Source: Streptomyces chattanoogensis (GTDB lineage Bacteria > Actinomycetota > Actinomycetes > Streptomycetales > Streptomycetaceae). From it: 64,000 nucleotides of DNA. The notes under the pieces were generated by a model. That model ran no database searches, had not been told where the DNA came from, and saw only the letters and a program-made list of their open reading frames with translations. Positions 1 through 9,270 of the stretch are shown here, in pieces (within the stretch, counting starts at the first letter, position 1; every line of letters begins with the position of its first letter). Where the stretch lies: the NCBI RefSeq assembly GCF_001294335.1, contig NZ_LGKG01000185.1, forward strand, positions 142,377-206,376, written 5' to 3'. Both the position numbers and the translations under genes were made by a program.

Positions 1-188
1 GCCCTCCGCTTCCGTCGCTGAATGCACCGGCCCGGGTTCGGAGAGTGCGTTCACACGCGTTACGGTCTCCAGGAACAGCCGGGTTACCGGGGGTCTGCGC
101 GGTGCCGAGCGGACCGCCGGCGGCTGAGTAAACCGACAAAGCAGCAAGGACCGGGCGGCGGACATTCCGCGTGCGACAGGATGGACCC

Positions 189-971
189 GTGCGAGGGGAC
201 GACATTCAGCCGGACGACAGTCGGCTGACGGTTGCCGTGCAGGCGGCGCAGGACGGCGACGAGGCGGCCTTCCGTACCGTTTACCGTGCCGTACATCCCC
301 GACTTCTCGGGTATGTACGGACCTTGGTGGGCGAACCGGACGCCGAAGATGTCGCCTCCGAGGCCTGGCTCCAGATAACCCGCGACCTCGCCCGCTTCAG
401 CGGCGACGCGGACCGCTTCCGCGGCTGGGCCGCCCGGATCGCGCGTAACCGCGCCCTGGACCACATACGGATGCGCGGCCGCCGCCCGGTCGTCGGCGGG
501 GACGAGAGCGAACTGGCCGACACCCCCGCGCTGTCCGACACCGCGGGCGAGGCGATGGAGGCCCTGGGCACCGGCCGCACCATGCGCCTGATAGCCCGGC
601 TGCCGCAGGACCAGGCCGAGGCCGTGGTGCTGCGGGTGGTGGTCGGACTCGACGCCAAGAGCGCCGCGCAGGTGCTCGGCAAGCGGCCCGGAGCGGTGCG
701 CACCGCGGCCCACCGGGGGCTGCGCAAGCTCGCCGAACTGATCGGGGACGAGCCGCCCGACGGCGCCGGGCCGGAACCGGGCGAGCCCGCCGGCGAGGCC
801 GCCGGCCAGGGCGAAGACGCCCCCGCCGGCCCGTCCGCACAGGGCCCGGGCAAGGGCGGTGGCACGGTGGACGGGGTGCCCGTCCAGGGCCGAGGACGCC
901 GCGACGGAGTGGCGGAATCGTACGTACCAGGTGTGACGGAAACGGCCGCACGAACGCAGAAGGACATGTGA
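189..971 (+). CDS. RNA polymerase sigma factor, ECF/sigma-70 family
   Basis: Alternative sigma factor that would redirect RNA polymerase to a specific promoter set. Region 2 is visible around residues 15-95 (ends near FRGWAARIARNRALDHIR) and region 4 around 135-185, where LPQDQAEAVVLRVVVGLD and a helix-turn-helix KSAAQVLGKRPGAVRTAAHR are seen. The last ~60 residues are a Gly/Pro/Glu-rich tail. GTG at 189 has AGGA seven bases upstream; GTG at 171 in the same frame is an alternative. The stop overlaps the start of the next gene, so the two are translationally coupled. The target promoters are unknown. Confidence 0.88.
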   Translation: MRGDDIQPDDSRLTVAVQAAQDGDEAAFRTVYRAVHPRLLGYVRTLVGEPDAEDVASEAWLQITRDLARFSGDADRFRGWAARIARNRALDHIRMRGRRPVVGGDESELADTPALSDTAGEAMEALGTGRTMRLIARLPQDQAEAVVLRVVVGLDAKSAAQVLGKRPGAVRTAAHRGLRKLAELIGDEPPDGAGPEPGEPAGEAAGQGEDAPAGPSAQGPGKGGGTVDGVPVQGRGRRDGVAESYVPGVTETAARTQKDM

Positions 972-2008
972 TGGCCGACGACCCGTACGACTGGCTCGAC
1001 AAGGACGCCGCGGAGCGACTGCTGCGTGGCGACCCGGTCGGTGTCACCGGCGACGGCGACGGCGCACGCGAACTCCAGCAGCTGCTCGACGCCGCCGCGG
1101 CGCTCGGCGCGGCCCCGGCCGCGAGCGCCGAGCTGCCCGGCGAGGCGGCCGCGGTGGCCGCGTTCCAGCGGGCCCAGCAGGGTTCCGGGGCACGGCCGGG
1201 GCGCCGCACCACCATCGGCCAGGCCTCGGCCCGCCCCACCGGCTCCGCCGACGTCGCCGAACGCACCCGCCTCGCTCGTCCCTTCCGGCGCGGCTTCGCC
1301 GTCGCCCTCGCGGTCTGCGCGATCGGCGGCGTGGCGGTCGCGGCCGGTACGGGTGTGCTGCCTTTCCAGGGCGGCGGCGCCGAGCCGTCGCCCACGCCCA
1401 GCGTCTCCGGCGCGCCGGACATCTTCGAGTCCCGGGGGCCCGGTGACGAGACCGACGGCGGGGCCACCCAGTCCCCCAGCGGCACCCCCGGCGCCGGCAC
1501 GACCCGTCCCGGCGCCACCCCGTCACCGAGCGGCGGCCCGGACGGCAGCAGGCACCCGGGCAACGGCCATGACGGCAAGGACGGCCACGGCCGGGGTGAC
1601 GACGGGAAGACCCCGCCGGGAAAGACCGACCCCAGGACGGTCGTCCTCGCGCTTTGCCGCGACTACGAGGCCGACGAGGGAGGCATGGACGACGGCGCCC
1701 GGCGCCGCCTGGAGCGCGCGGCCGGCGGCGCGGCAAAGGTCCACACCTTCTGCCGTAAATTCCTGGCCGGCAAGGGCGGCGGCCAGGGTGACAACGATGG
1801 CGAGGGCGGCCGCAACAGCGGCGGTCAGAGCAGCGGTGGCCAGAACAGCGGCGGCAGCCAGGGCGACGAGGACGGCGACTCGCTGTCGTCGGTCACCCCG
1901 AGTGTCACTCGGTCCTCCACCGCCTCAACGCCCGCTCCGAGCCCCTCCCTCACCACGCCCGCCCCCACCGAGAGCACCCCGAGTCCGGCTTCCGTCGGCC
2001 AGGTGTGA
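971..2008 (+). CDS. Single-pass membrane protein coupled to the sigma factor; possible anti-sigma
   Basis: Unrecognised 345-residue protein. It has an acidic N-terminal cytoplasmic part (MADDPYDWLDKDAAERLL), one hydrophobic segment near residues 100-125 (FAVALAVCAIGGVAVAAG), and a long low-complexity Ser/Gly/Asp/Pro-rich exported part with a short ordered patch around RTVVLALCRDYEADEGG. The start overlaps the sigma-factor stop (TGATG) and is preceded by GAAGGAC, so the genes form an operon. Topology and position suggest it controls the sigma factor, but I see no zinc-binding anti-sigma (ZAS) motif; that role is inference. Confidence 0.75.
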   Translation: MADDPYDWLDKDAAERLLRGDPVGVTGDGDGARELQQLLDAAAALGAAPAASAELPGEAAAVAAFQRAQQGSGARPGRRTTIGQASARPTGSADVAERTRLARPFRRGFAVALAVCAIGGVAVAAGTGVLPFQGGGAEPSPTPSVSGAPDIFESRGPGDETDGGATQSPSGTPGAGTTRPGATPSPSGGPDGSRHPGNGHDGKDGHGRGDDGKTPPGKTDPRTVVLALCRDYEADEGGMDDGARRRLERAAGGAAKVHTFCRKFLAGKGGGQGDNDGEGGRNSGGQSSGGQNSGGSQGDEDGDSLSSVTPSVTRSSTASTPAPSPSLTTPAPTESTPSPASVGQV

Positions 2009-2262
2009 CGTTTTTTGAGCCAGTGACGCAGTACTGATTGAAGCCGACTGGTCATCGGCTGCGCGCGAGCCGGGGTCCCCCCCGTACCCACGGCTTCCGC
2101 GCCCACGGCGCGGGCGGGGCACGTTCCCCCGGCCCTGCCCGCGCCCTCCCCCCCTTTGCGCCTAAGCCGGCGCCGCTCTCGCGTAGGTGGTTGCTCGGGG
2201 TGGGGGTTGCTCAATTTTCGCTTCGGTTACCGATTCAGGGTGGCCGGGGGAATTGCTGCGGC

Positions 2263-3099
2263 TCAGTGGTGGACGACGACTTTCGTGCCCTTCCGCACCG
2301 CCGCGAACAGGGCGGCGATCCGCCGCTTGTCCCGGACGTTGACGCAGCCGTGTGAGGCACCCCGGTAGCCGCGCGCCGCGAAGTCCGCCGAATAGTGCAC
2401 CGCCTGGCCCCCGCTGAAGAACATCGCGTACGGCATCGCCGTGTGATAGATCGTCGAGACATGCCGCGGGCTCTTGAAGGTGATGCGGAAGGTGCCCTCC
2501 CGGGTCGGGGTGAACTGCGACCCGAAGCGGACGTCCATGGCCGAGGCGACCTTGCCGTCGACCACCCACGCCAGGGTCCTGCTCTTCTTGCTGAGGCAGA
2601 TCACCCGCCCCGACAGACAGCGCCGGTCGAGGGTGCCGACCGGCCTGCTGGTGGGCGGGTACAGCTCGTCATGTGACGGCCGGTGCGTATGGGACCGGAG
2701 CGCTTTCCAGGTGGCGGTCCGGGCCGCTCCCGAACGGGTCAGCCGCTGCCGCTTCTGGAAGGCGCGGACCGAGGTGAGGGTGACCGGGCCGTAGTAGCCC
2801 GTCGGCGACCGGGGGAAGAGGCCCAGCTGGGTGAGGCGCGCCTGGAGTTCACGGACCTGGGCGCCGTGCGAGCCGGGCTCCGTCCCTGGCCGGCGGGTAC
2901 GGCCGTGGTGGCCGGGGGAGGGCGGCGCGGTATGCGCACGGGACGGGGCGGCCGGCGCCGCGGGCAGCCGCCCGCCGCTCCCCGGCACCTCGGTGCCCGC
3001 GCCGGTGACCGTCACCGGCCGGCACCCCACCCCGGCCACGAGCACCACGGCCGCCAGCAGCACCGCGCCCGCCACAGGTCTTCCGCTCTTCCGCCGCAT
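2263..3099 (-). CDS. L,D-transpeptidase with peptidoglycan-binding domain, secreted/lipoprotein-like
   Basis: Cell-wall cross-linking enzyme that would join peptidoglycan stems by 3-3 links. ATG at 3099 follows GGGAG. Residues 1-25 form an export signal ending VAGVGC; this resembles a lipobox although the -3 residue is Gly. A peptidoglycan-binding repeat follows (GAQVRELQARLTQLGLFP ... VRAFQKRQRLTRSG), then the YkuD domain with the catalytic signature SHGCVNVR near the C-terminus (Cys about residue 252 of 278). Longer upstream starts exist in frame but lack a signal sequence. Monocistronic, with divergent spacing to the mutase gene. Confidence 0.9.
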   Translation of the reverse strand: MRRKSGRPVAGAVLLAAVVLVAGVGCRPVTVTGAGTEVPGSGGRLPAAPAAPSRAHTAPPSPGHHGRTRRPGTEPGSHGAQVRELQARLTQLGLFPRSPTGYYGPVTLTSVRAFQKRQRLTRSGAARTATWKALRSHTHRPSHDELYPPTSRPVGTLDRRCLSGRVICLSKKSRTLAWVVDGKVASAMDVRFGSQFTPTREGTFRITFKSPRHVSTIYHTAMPYAMFFSGGQAVHYSADFAARGYRGASHGCVNVRDKRRIAALFAAVRKGTKVVVHH

Positions 3100-3260
3100 G
3101 CCCACTCCCGGATGCCACCGGCCGCACCGACCGCCGTCGGTGCCGGCCGACCACCGCTGATGCTTGATGCTTCCCAATGCTGCGATGCGGCGAACCCGCG
3201 GGCATGCTGTCCACACGGCGTAAATCCGGATGTAGTTCACCTATTGGGAGGTATACGGCC

Positions 3261-4859
3261 ATGGCGAGCGATTCGGGCGGTGTCCGATACAACGAGAGCG
3301 GTCTGCCCATCGAGCCCGTGTACGGTCCGGAGGCGCTCGCCGGCTGGGAACCGGACCGGCGGCTCGGCGCGCCCGGCGAGTATCCGTACACCCGTGGTGT
3401 GTACCCGTCGATGTACACCGGGCGCCCCTGGACGATGCGCCAGTACGCCGGCTTCGGCACGGCCCGCGAGTCCAACGCCCGCTACCGGCAGCTGATCGCC
3501 CACGGCACGACCGGTCTGTCGGTCGCCTTCGATCTGCCGACCCAGATGGGCCATGACTCCGACACGCCGATCGCCGCCGGAGAGGTCGGCAAGGTCGGGG
3601 TGGCCGTCGACTCCGCCGAGGACATGCGGGTGCTGTTCGGCGGCATCCCGCTCGACCGGGTCTCGACGTCGATGACCATCAACGCGCCCGCCGCCCTGCT
3701 GCTCCTCCTCTACCAACTCGTCGGCGAGGAGCAAGGGGTGAAGCCGCACCAGCTGACCGGCACCGTCCAGAACGACATCCTGAAGGAGTACATCGCGCGG
3801 GGCACGTACATCTTCCCCCCGAAACCCTCCCTCCGGCTGGTGGCGGACACCTTCCGCTACTGCCGGGCCGAGATCCCCAAGTGGAACACCATCTCCATCT
3901 CCGGCTACCACATGGCCGAGGCCGGCGCCTCGCCCGCGCAGGAGATCGCCTTCACCCTCGCCAACGGCATCGCCTACGTCCGGACCGCCCTCGCCGCCGG
4001 CATGGACGTCGACGACTTCGCGCCCCGCCTGTCCTTCTTCTTCGTCTCCCGCACGACACTCCTCGAGGAGGTCGCCAAGTTCCGCGCCGCGCGCAGGATG
4101 TGGGCCCGCATCATGCGCGACGAGTTCGGCGCCCGGAACCCCAGATCCCACATGCTGCGCTTCCACACCCAGACCGCGGGGGTACAGCTCACTGCCCAGC
4201 AGCCGGAGGTGAACCTGGCCCGGGTCACCCTCCAGGGCCTGGCCGCGGTACTCGGCGGCACCCAGTCCCTGCACACCAATTCCTTCGACGAGGCCATCGC
4301 ACTGCCCACCGACAAGGCGGCCCGGCTCGCCCTTCGTACGCAGCAGGTGCTGGCGTACGAGACCGATGTCACCGCCACCGTCGATCCGTTCGCCGGCTCC
4401 TACGCCGTCGAGTCGATGACCGACGAGGTGGAGGCCGCGGCCGGGGAACTCATGCGGCGCATCGAGGACCTGGGCGGTGCGGTGGCCGCCATCGAACGGG
4501 GCTTCCAGAAGGACGAGATCGAGCGCAACGCGTACCGGATCGCCCGGGAGACCGAGGAGGGCGAGCGGGTGGTGGTCGGCGTCAACCGCTTCCGGCTGGA
4601 CGAGGAGGAGCCGTATGTGCCGCTGCGCCTCGATCCGGCCATCGAGGCGCAGCAGATCGAGCGGCTGGCGGCGCTGCGGGACCGCCGTAACCCGCGCGAG
4701 GCGTCGGCCGCCCTCGACGCGCTGCGGAAGGCGGCCGAGGGGTCGGAGAACGTGCTGTATCCGATGCGGGATGCGCTGCGGGCGAGGGCGACGGTGGGGG
4801 AGGTGTGTGATGCGTTGCGGGGGGTCTGGGGGACGTATGTGCCGACGGATGCGTTCTGA
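3261..4859 (+). CDS. Acyl-CoA mutase large subunit, methylmalonyl-CoA mutase type, stand-alone
   Basis: Radical B12 enzyme subunit interconverting branched and linear acyl-CoAs. The 532 residues cover only the substrate-binding TIM-barrel half; the C-terminal B12-binding domain (about 130-150 residues) is absent, so a separate small subunit is needed and none lies in this window. By alignment with classical MCM from memory, Tyr62 (RQYAGFGTA), Arg180 (YIARGTYIF) and His217 (SGYHMAEAG) match MCM Tyr89, Arg207 and His244. Isobutyryl-CoA mutase has Phe and Gln at the first two, so methylmalonyl-CoA is the likelier substrate. ATG at 3261 has GGGAGG upstream. Confidence 0.9.
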   Translation: MASDSGGVRYNESGLPIEPVYGPEALAGWEPDRRLGAPGEYPYTRGVYPSMYTGRPWTMRQYAGFGTARESNARYRQLIAHGTTGLSVAFDLPTQMGHDSDTPIAAGEVGKVGVAVDSAEDMRVLFGGIPLDRVSTSMTINAPAALLLLLYQLVGEEQGVKPHQLTGTVQNDILKEYIARGTYIFPPKPSLRLVADTFRYCRAEIPKWNTISISGYHMAEAGASPAQEIAFTLANGIAYVRTALAAGMDVDDFAPRLSFFFVSRTTLLEEVAKFRAARRMWARIMRDEFGARNPRSHMLRFHTQTAGVQLTAQQPEVNLARVTLQGLAAVLGGTQSLHTNSFDEAIALPTDKAARLALRTQQVLAYETDVTATVDPFAGSYAVESMTDEVEAAAGELMRRIEDLGGAVAAIERGFQKDEIERNAYRIARETEEGERVVVGVNRFRLDEEEPYVPLRLDPAIEAQQIERLAALRDRRNPREASAALDALRKAAEGSENVLYPMRDALRARATVGEVCDALRGVWGTYVPTDAF

Positions 4860-4889
4860 GGTTTCGCCGTACGGTGTGGGGTGCGGGGG

Positions 4890-6044
4890 ATGCGATCCGC
4901 GCGAGAAACGGGGGCCACGGTGGCGGAAGGGGGCTACGACTACTTCCTGGTCGGGAAATGGGAGGCCGGGGAGCTGCTGCCCGCGCTCGCCGAGGGCTTC
5001 CGGGTGCGGCCCGATGAGGTGGACATCGCGTACGGCGAGGACGGCGTGGCTGCCGAGGACCGTAACTGGGCGGCCCCGGTGCAGTGCGAGGCGTATCCCG
5101 TGCACGGCGACTGCTCCTGGATCCTGCAGCTCTACGCCCACGGCCTCGCCGAGGTGCCCGACAGCCGGACGCTGGGGCTGCGGCTCGCGCGGTGGGCGGG
5201 GCGGGTGGTGCTGTACTCGGCGCCGCTGATCCGCCCCAGCGCGTACTGGATGGCCACGCCGGACGGCAGGGTGGGGCGGGTGCGGATGTACGACCCGGAC
5301 GACGACCGGCCCGACGGTACCTGGCGGCTCGAGACCATGGAGCTGACGGTGCCTCAACTACCGTGCGTCACCGTTGATGTCGTCTACGAGATGATCGGCG
5401 ACGAGATCGAGGACCACCGCCCCGTCCACGCCCTGCGCGCCCTCGTCGCCGCCCTGCGCGAGTGCTGTCCCGAGGGCGGGCTGGAGCTGCGCGGCTCGCT
5501 CGCCACCGGGACCCATGACCGCTTCAGCGACTTCGACCTGCGCTGGACCGTGCCGGGCGAGCGGTTCGCGGAGGCCGTGGCGGGGGCCGGTGCGTATCTC
5601 GGCCGGAGTCTTCCGCTGCTGGCCGCCCGCAGCGACCCGGAGTGCCACGACACCCCCGGCCGCCGGCTGCTGACGTACTTCTTCCGCGATGTTCCGCTGT
5701 TTTGGCGGCTGGATCTGGAGGTACGGGCCGCGACGCCGCCCGCGGGGCCGGTGCCCGCCGGCGGGGAGTGGCCCCTGCCGCTGAGCGCGCTGGCGAATGC
5801 GGTGGGTGCGGTCAAGGCGGTGGCGCGGGGGCGTTCCGAGGAGGAGATCCGGGGGCTGCTGGACCGGGGGTTCGCGCGGGCGGGTTCGCGGGAGCGGCCC
5901 ACCGGCCGGTGGGCGGCGGACGTCGTACGGCTGGCGGACGCGGCGGAACGGGCGGCGGGGGACGGGGATCCGGCGGCGGGGGAGCTGGCGGCCCGGGTGC
6001 GGGAGCTGGTGCGGGACGAGCTGGTGGAGGGCGTGCCGGGCTAG
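4890..6044 (+). CDS. Nucleotidyltransferase-fold protein, unknown substrate
   Basis: About 384 residues, not recognised as a named family. In the middle (near residues 195-215) the sequence LRGSLATGTHDRFSDFDLRW fits the nucleotidyltransferase signature GS-x9-11-DxD, with Gly-Ser and the two Asp of FSDFDL as metal ligands. The N-terminal half is Trp/Asp-rich without clear motifs. The C-terminus is helical and charged, as in MNT or aminoglycoside adenylyltransferase-like proteins. The start is uncertain (GTG 4881, ATG 4890 or GTG 4920; none has a strong ribosome site). It follows the mutase gene by about 30 bases and may be co-transcribed. Confidence 0.75.
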   Translation: MRSARETGATVAEGGYDYFLVGKWEAGELLPALAEGFRVRPDEVDIAYGEDGVAAEDRNWAAPVQCEAYPVHGDCSWILQLYAHGLAEVPDSRTLGLRLARWAGRVVLYSAPLIRPSAYWMATPDGRVGRVRMYDPDDDRPDGTWRLETMELTVPQLPCVTVDVVYEMIGDEIEDHRPVHALRALVAALRECCPEGGLELRGSLATGTHDRFSDFDLRWTVPGERFAEAVAGAGAYLGRSLPLLAARSDPECHDTPGRRLLTYFFRDVPLFWRLDLEVRAATPPAGPVPAGGEWPLPLSALANAVGAVKAVARGRSEEEIRGLLDRGFARAGSRERPTGRWAADVVRLADAAERAAGDGDPAAGELAARVRELVRDELVEGVPG

Positions 6045-6098
6045 GGCCTTTCCGACCCTGACCCATCGGACAGGCCCGGGTCCGTCACACTGGTTGCC

Positions 6099-6311
6099 AT
6101 GTCGTCACCCCGCCGCGCGTGCCCCGTCTGCACTCGAGAGATCGCCGTAGTCGGCGGCCGCTTCTCCCGTCATGACCCTCCCGGGCGCCGTACGGGCATC
6201 GAGCTGATCTCCTGTCCCGGCTCGCGGCGGATGGCGCCGATGATGGCGCCCGCGGAGAAGCTGTTCGACCCGGAGGAGCCGCCGATGCCGGGGCAGCAGC
6301 CGCTCTTCTGA
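6099..6311 (+). CDS. Small CxxC protein
   Basis: Seventy-residue protein. Its N-terminus carries ACPVCTREIAVVGGRFSRHD, a CxxC knuckle followed by a His, and a lone later Cys (LISCPGSR) could complete a zinc site. The C-terminus is Met/Pro-rich. Third-position G/C is high, supporting real coding. It sits between the nucleotidyltransferase-like gene and the gluconate regulator, in opposite orientation to the latter. The function is unknown. Confidence 0.65.
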   Translation: MSSPRRACPVCTREIAVVGGRFSRHDPPGRRTGIELISCPGSRRMAPMMAPAEKLFDPEEPPMPGQQPLF

Positions 6312-6326
6312 GGCGGCCGCTGCGGA

Positions 6327-7034
6327 CTACGGGGCCAGGACGTCCAGTTCGGCCATGGCCCCGGTCGTGATCTGACGGGTCAGCGACTCGGCCCGCGCCG
6401 CGTCGCCGACCCGTACCGCCTCGGCCACCTGGACGTGCAGGGTCACGGCCGCCGGGTCGGGGTCGGCGAACATGACCTGGTGCTGGGTGCGGCCGGTCAG
6501 GACGGCGGCGACGACATCGGCGAGCCGGGCGAACATCTCGTTGCCGGAGGCGGTCAGGATCACCCGGTGGAAGGCCATGTCGTGGACGAGGTAGGCGTCG
6601 AGCTGCTGGCCGCGTGAGGTGGCGACCATGCCCATGGCGTGCTCGGTGAGTTCGGCGCACTGCCCGGGGGTGGCGTGGGCGGCGGCGAGGCCCGCGGCGA
6701 CCGGTTCGACGGCGGAGCGCAGTACGGTCAGCGAGCGCAGCTGCCGGGGGCGGTCGCGGCCGGCCAGCCGCCAGCCGATGACCCGGGGATCGTAGACGTT
6801 CCACTCCTCGGTGGGCCGGACGGTCACCCCGACCCGGCGCCGGGAGGCCACCAGCTGCATGGATTCGAGCACCCGGATCACCTCGCGGATCACGGTGCGG
6901 GAGACGTCGAAGCGCTGCGCGAGTTCGTCGGTGCGCAGGACCGTCCCCGGTGGGACGTCGCCCGCGGTGATCTCGGGCCCGAGGGTCTCCAGTACGCGGG
7001 CGTGCAGCCCCTTCCCCTGCCCCTCGTTTTCCAT
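6327..7034 (-). CDS. gntR: FadR-subfamily GntR regulator of gluconate genes
   Basis: A 235-residue transcription factor. Residues 10-75 are a GntR winged helix (ELAQRFDVSRTVIREVIRVL, recognition helix), and residues 95-225 are an all-helical FCD ligand domain (metal-binding His in HDMAFHRVIL). It is transcribed away from gluconokinase and the gluconate permease, so it most likely represses them and is relieved by gluconate or 6-phosphogluconate. ATG at 7034 is preceded by a weak AGG. The assignment to gluconate rests on the neighbours. Confidence 0.88.
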   Translation of the reverse strand: MENEGQGKGLHARVLETLGPEITAGDVPPGTVLRTDELAQRFDVSRTVIREVIRVLESMQLVASRRRVGVTVRPTEEWNVYDPRVIGWRLAGRDRPRQLRSLTVLRSAVEPVAAGLAAAHATPGQCAELTEHAMGMVATSRGQQLDAYLVHDMAFHRVILTASGNEMFARLADVVAAVLTGRTQHQVMFADPDPAAVTLHVQVAEAVRVGDAARAESLTRQITTGAMAELDVLAP

Positions 7035-7218
7035 GGGCCAAGCCTACGTTCCCCCTCGGCGACCCCCTCCGCAGCCAATTAAGTATGACTTTTACATCAC
7101 AGACTCTTGAATACGTCGTACCTCATGGGTTTCAGTGGGGCCGGTCAACGAGGACGGCGCGAGGGCCGCGCGAGCACGGCGCACCCAGCGCGACAGCGGG
7201 AACAGCGAGGTAAGCGGC

Positions 7219-7734
7219 ATGAGCACCCCCCACGTGATCGTCGTGATGGGCGTGGCCGGCACCGGCAAGACGACGATCGGGCCGCTGGTGGCCGCCGCAC
7301 TCGGCGTCCCGTATGCCGAGGGCGACGACTTCCACCCGCCGACCAACATCGCCAAGATGTCGGCCGGTGTCCCGCTGGACGACAGCGACCGCCGGCCCTG
7401 GCTGGACGCCATCGGGGCCTGGGCCCACGACCGGTCCGGGCGCGGCGGCGTCGTCAGCAGCTCCGCCCTCAAACGCGCCTACCGCGACCGGCTGCGGGCC
7501 GCCTCCCCCGGCGTCGTCTTCCTGCACCTCACCGGGGACCGCGCGCTGATCGAGGGGCGGATGGCCGAGCGCACCGGCCACTTCATGCCCACCGCGCTGC
7601 TGGACTCCCAGTTCGCCACGCTCGAACCGCTCGGCGCGGACGAGGCGGGTGTCGCGGTCGATGTCTCCGGTACGCCGCAGCAGATCGCCGACCGCGCCGT
7701 GGCCGCCCTCCGCCCCCGCGAACCGGCCGCCTGA
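7219..7734 (+). CDS. gntK: Gluconokinase
   Basis: Phosphorylates D-gluconate to 6-phosphogluconate with ATP, feeding the pentose phosphate pathway. At 171 residues it has the normal length of GntK-type thermoresistant kinases. The Walker A motif GVAGTGKTT is at residues 11-19. EGDDFHPPTNIAKMSAG, the family signature for gluconate binding, follows, and HFMPTALLDSQFATLE lies near residue 120. ATG 7219 has GAGG eight bases upstream; in-frame GTG 7135 would add 28 residues without family support. It is the first gene of a kinase-permease unit. Confidence 0.94.
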   Translation: MSTPHVIVVMGVAGTGKTTIGPLVAAALGVPYAEGDDFHPPTNIAKMSAGVPLDDSDRRPWLDAIGAWAHDRSGRGGVVSSSALKRAYRDRLRAASPGVVFLHLTGDRALIEGRMAERTGHFMPTALLDSQFATLEPLGADEAGVAVDVSGTPQQIADRAVAALRPREPAA

Positions 7735-7750
7735 CCCCCGCGGCCGTCAG

Positions 7751-7866
7751 CCACCCCCAGAACAAAGGGATCCCCCCCAGAACAAAGGGATCCGCCAGCA
7801 CAAAGGGATCCCCCCCCGCACAGAGGGATCTCCCCCGAACCAAGGGACCGCCCCCGACCCAAGGGA
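7751..7866 (+). repeat. Six imperfect tandem repeats, each ending in a Shine-Dalgarno-like AAGGGA
   Basis: Six copies of a 18-20 base unit, roughly CCCCCAGAACAAAGGGATC, lie between gntK and the permease. Their AAGGGA (one AGAGGGA) cores end at 7770, 7790, 7808, 7828, 7847 and 7866. Copies 1-2 are nearly identical and copies 4-6 are diverged. The last core sits six bases before the GTG start of the permease and is its actual ribosome site. The array is non-coding in the permease frame. Confidence 0.85.
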
Positions 7867-7872
7867 ACAGCC

Positions 7873-9270
7873 GTGACACATCTCAGCGTCGAGATGCTCG
7901 CAGCGGACGTGACCGAGCCCATCACCTCGGCCGGTCACGCACAGCTGGGCATCGCCGTCCTGGCCGGCATAGCCGTCATCGTTCTGCTCATCACCCGGTT
8001 CAAGCTGCATGCCTTTCTGTCGCTGATCATCGGCTCGCTGGTGCTCGGTGCGGTGGCCGGTGCGCCGCTCGACAAGGCCATCGCCAGCTTCTCGACGGGG
8101 CTGGGCACCACGGTCGCGGGCACCGGCGTCCTGATCGCGCTCGGCGCCGTGCTCGGCAAGCTGCTCGCCGACTCCGGCGGCGCGGACCGGATCGTCGACA
8201 CCATCCTGGCCAAGGCGGGAGGCCGGGCCATGCCCTGGGCGATGGTGCTGATCGCCGGGATCATCGGCCTGCCGATCTTCTTCGAGGTCGGCATCGTCCT
8301 GCTCATCCCCGTGGTGCTGCTGGTCGCCAAGCGCGGCAACTTCTCCCTGATGCGCATCGGCATCCCCGCGCTGGCCGGCCTCTCCGTCATGCACGGCCTG
8401 ATCCCGCCGCACCCCGGCCCGTTGGCCGCGATCGACGCGGTCGGCGCGAACCTCGGCGTCACGCTCGCGCTCGGCGTCGTCGTGGCCATCCCCACCGCGG
8501 TCATCGCCGGTCCGGTCTTCTCCCGTTACGCGGCCCGGTGGGTGGACATCCGCCCGCCCGAGACGATGGTCCCGGAGCGTGCATCCGACGACCTGGACCG
8601 CCGCCCCGGCTTCGCCGTCACCGTGGCCACCGTTCTGCTCCCTGTCGTGATGATGCTGGCCAAGGCCCTGGTGGATGTCGTCGTCGACAACCCCGAGCAC
8701 ACCGTCCAGAGGGCGTTCGACGTCATCGGCTCCCCGCTGATCGCCCTGCTCACCGCCGTCATCGTCGCGATGTTCACGCTGGGGCGCGCGGCCGGATTCA
8801 CCAAGGGCCGGATCGCCGCCACCGTCGAGAGGTCGCTCGGCCCGATCGCGGGCGTCCTGCTGATCGTCGGCGCGGGCGGCGGCTTCAAGCAGACGCTGAT
8901 CGACGCGGGCGTCGGCCGGATGATCCTGGAGATCTCCCAGGGCTGGCACATCTCGGCCCTGCTGCTGGCCTGGCTGATCGCCGTCACCATCCGCCTCGCG
9001 ACCGGCTCCGCCACCGTGGCCACCATCTCCGCCGCCGGCCTGGTCGCCCCGCTGGCCGCGGACATGTCCACCACCCACGGCGCCCTGCTGGTCCTGGCCA
9101 TCGGCTGTGGCTCGCTGTTCTTCAGCCATGTCAACGACGCCGGGTTCTGGATGGTCAAGGAGTACTTCGGGATGAGCGTCGGCCAGACCCTCAAGACGTG
9201 GTCGGTGATGGAGACGCTGATCTCCGTGGTGGGGATGGTGTGCGTGCTGGTGCTTTCGTTGGTCGTCTAG
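7873..9270 (+). CDS. gntP: Gluconate:H+ symporter, GntP family
   Basis: Inner-membrane permease of 465 residues with about 12-14 hydrophobic segments. The family signatures HGLIPPHPGPLAAIDAVGANLG (residues ~175-197, here split across a loop) and RLATGSATVATISAAGLV near residue 375 are present. It would import gluconate for the adjacent kinase. The GTG start follows AAGGGA, the last of six repeated copies of that element, so translation initiation here is unusual. A 16-bp stem-loop terminator lies downstream. Confidence 0.93.
   Translation: MTHLSVEMLAADVTEPITSAGHAQLGIAVLAGIAVIVLLITRFKLHAFLSLIIGSLVLGAVAGAPLDKAIASFSTGLGTTVAGTGVLIALGAVLGKLLADSGGADRIVDTILAKAGGRAMPWAMVLIAGIIGLPIFFEVGIVLLIPVVLLVAKRGNFSLMRIGIPALAGLSVMHGLIPPHPGPLAAIDAVGANLGVTLALGVVVAIPTAVIAGPVFSRYAARWVDIRPPETMVPERASDDLDRRPGFAVTVATVLLPVVMMLAKALVDVVVDNPEHTVQRAFDVIGSPLIALLTAVIVAMFTLGRAAGFTKGRIAATVERSLGPIAGVLLIVGAGGGFKQTLIDAGVGRMILEISQGWHISALLLAWLIAVTIRLATGSATVATISAAGLVAPLAADMSTTHGALLVLAIGCGSLFFSHVNDAGFWMVKEYFGMSVGQTLKTWSVMETLISVVGMVCVLVLSLVV

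Noticed and set aside
3237..5357. A 706-codon minus-strand open frame across the mutase
   Set aside because: Antisense shadow; rich in Arg/Gly/His/Pro with no domain, while the plus-strand mutase is unmistakable.
7083..7121. GTATGAC ... GTCGTAC as the GntR operator of the gluconate genes
   Set aside because: Seven-base arms with one mismatch and 25 bases apart are too weak to call; the operator is likely in this gap but I cannot define it.
7751..7866. CRISPR-like array before gntP
   Set aside because: Units are 19-20 bases head to tail without spacers, and no cas genes are present.
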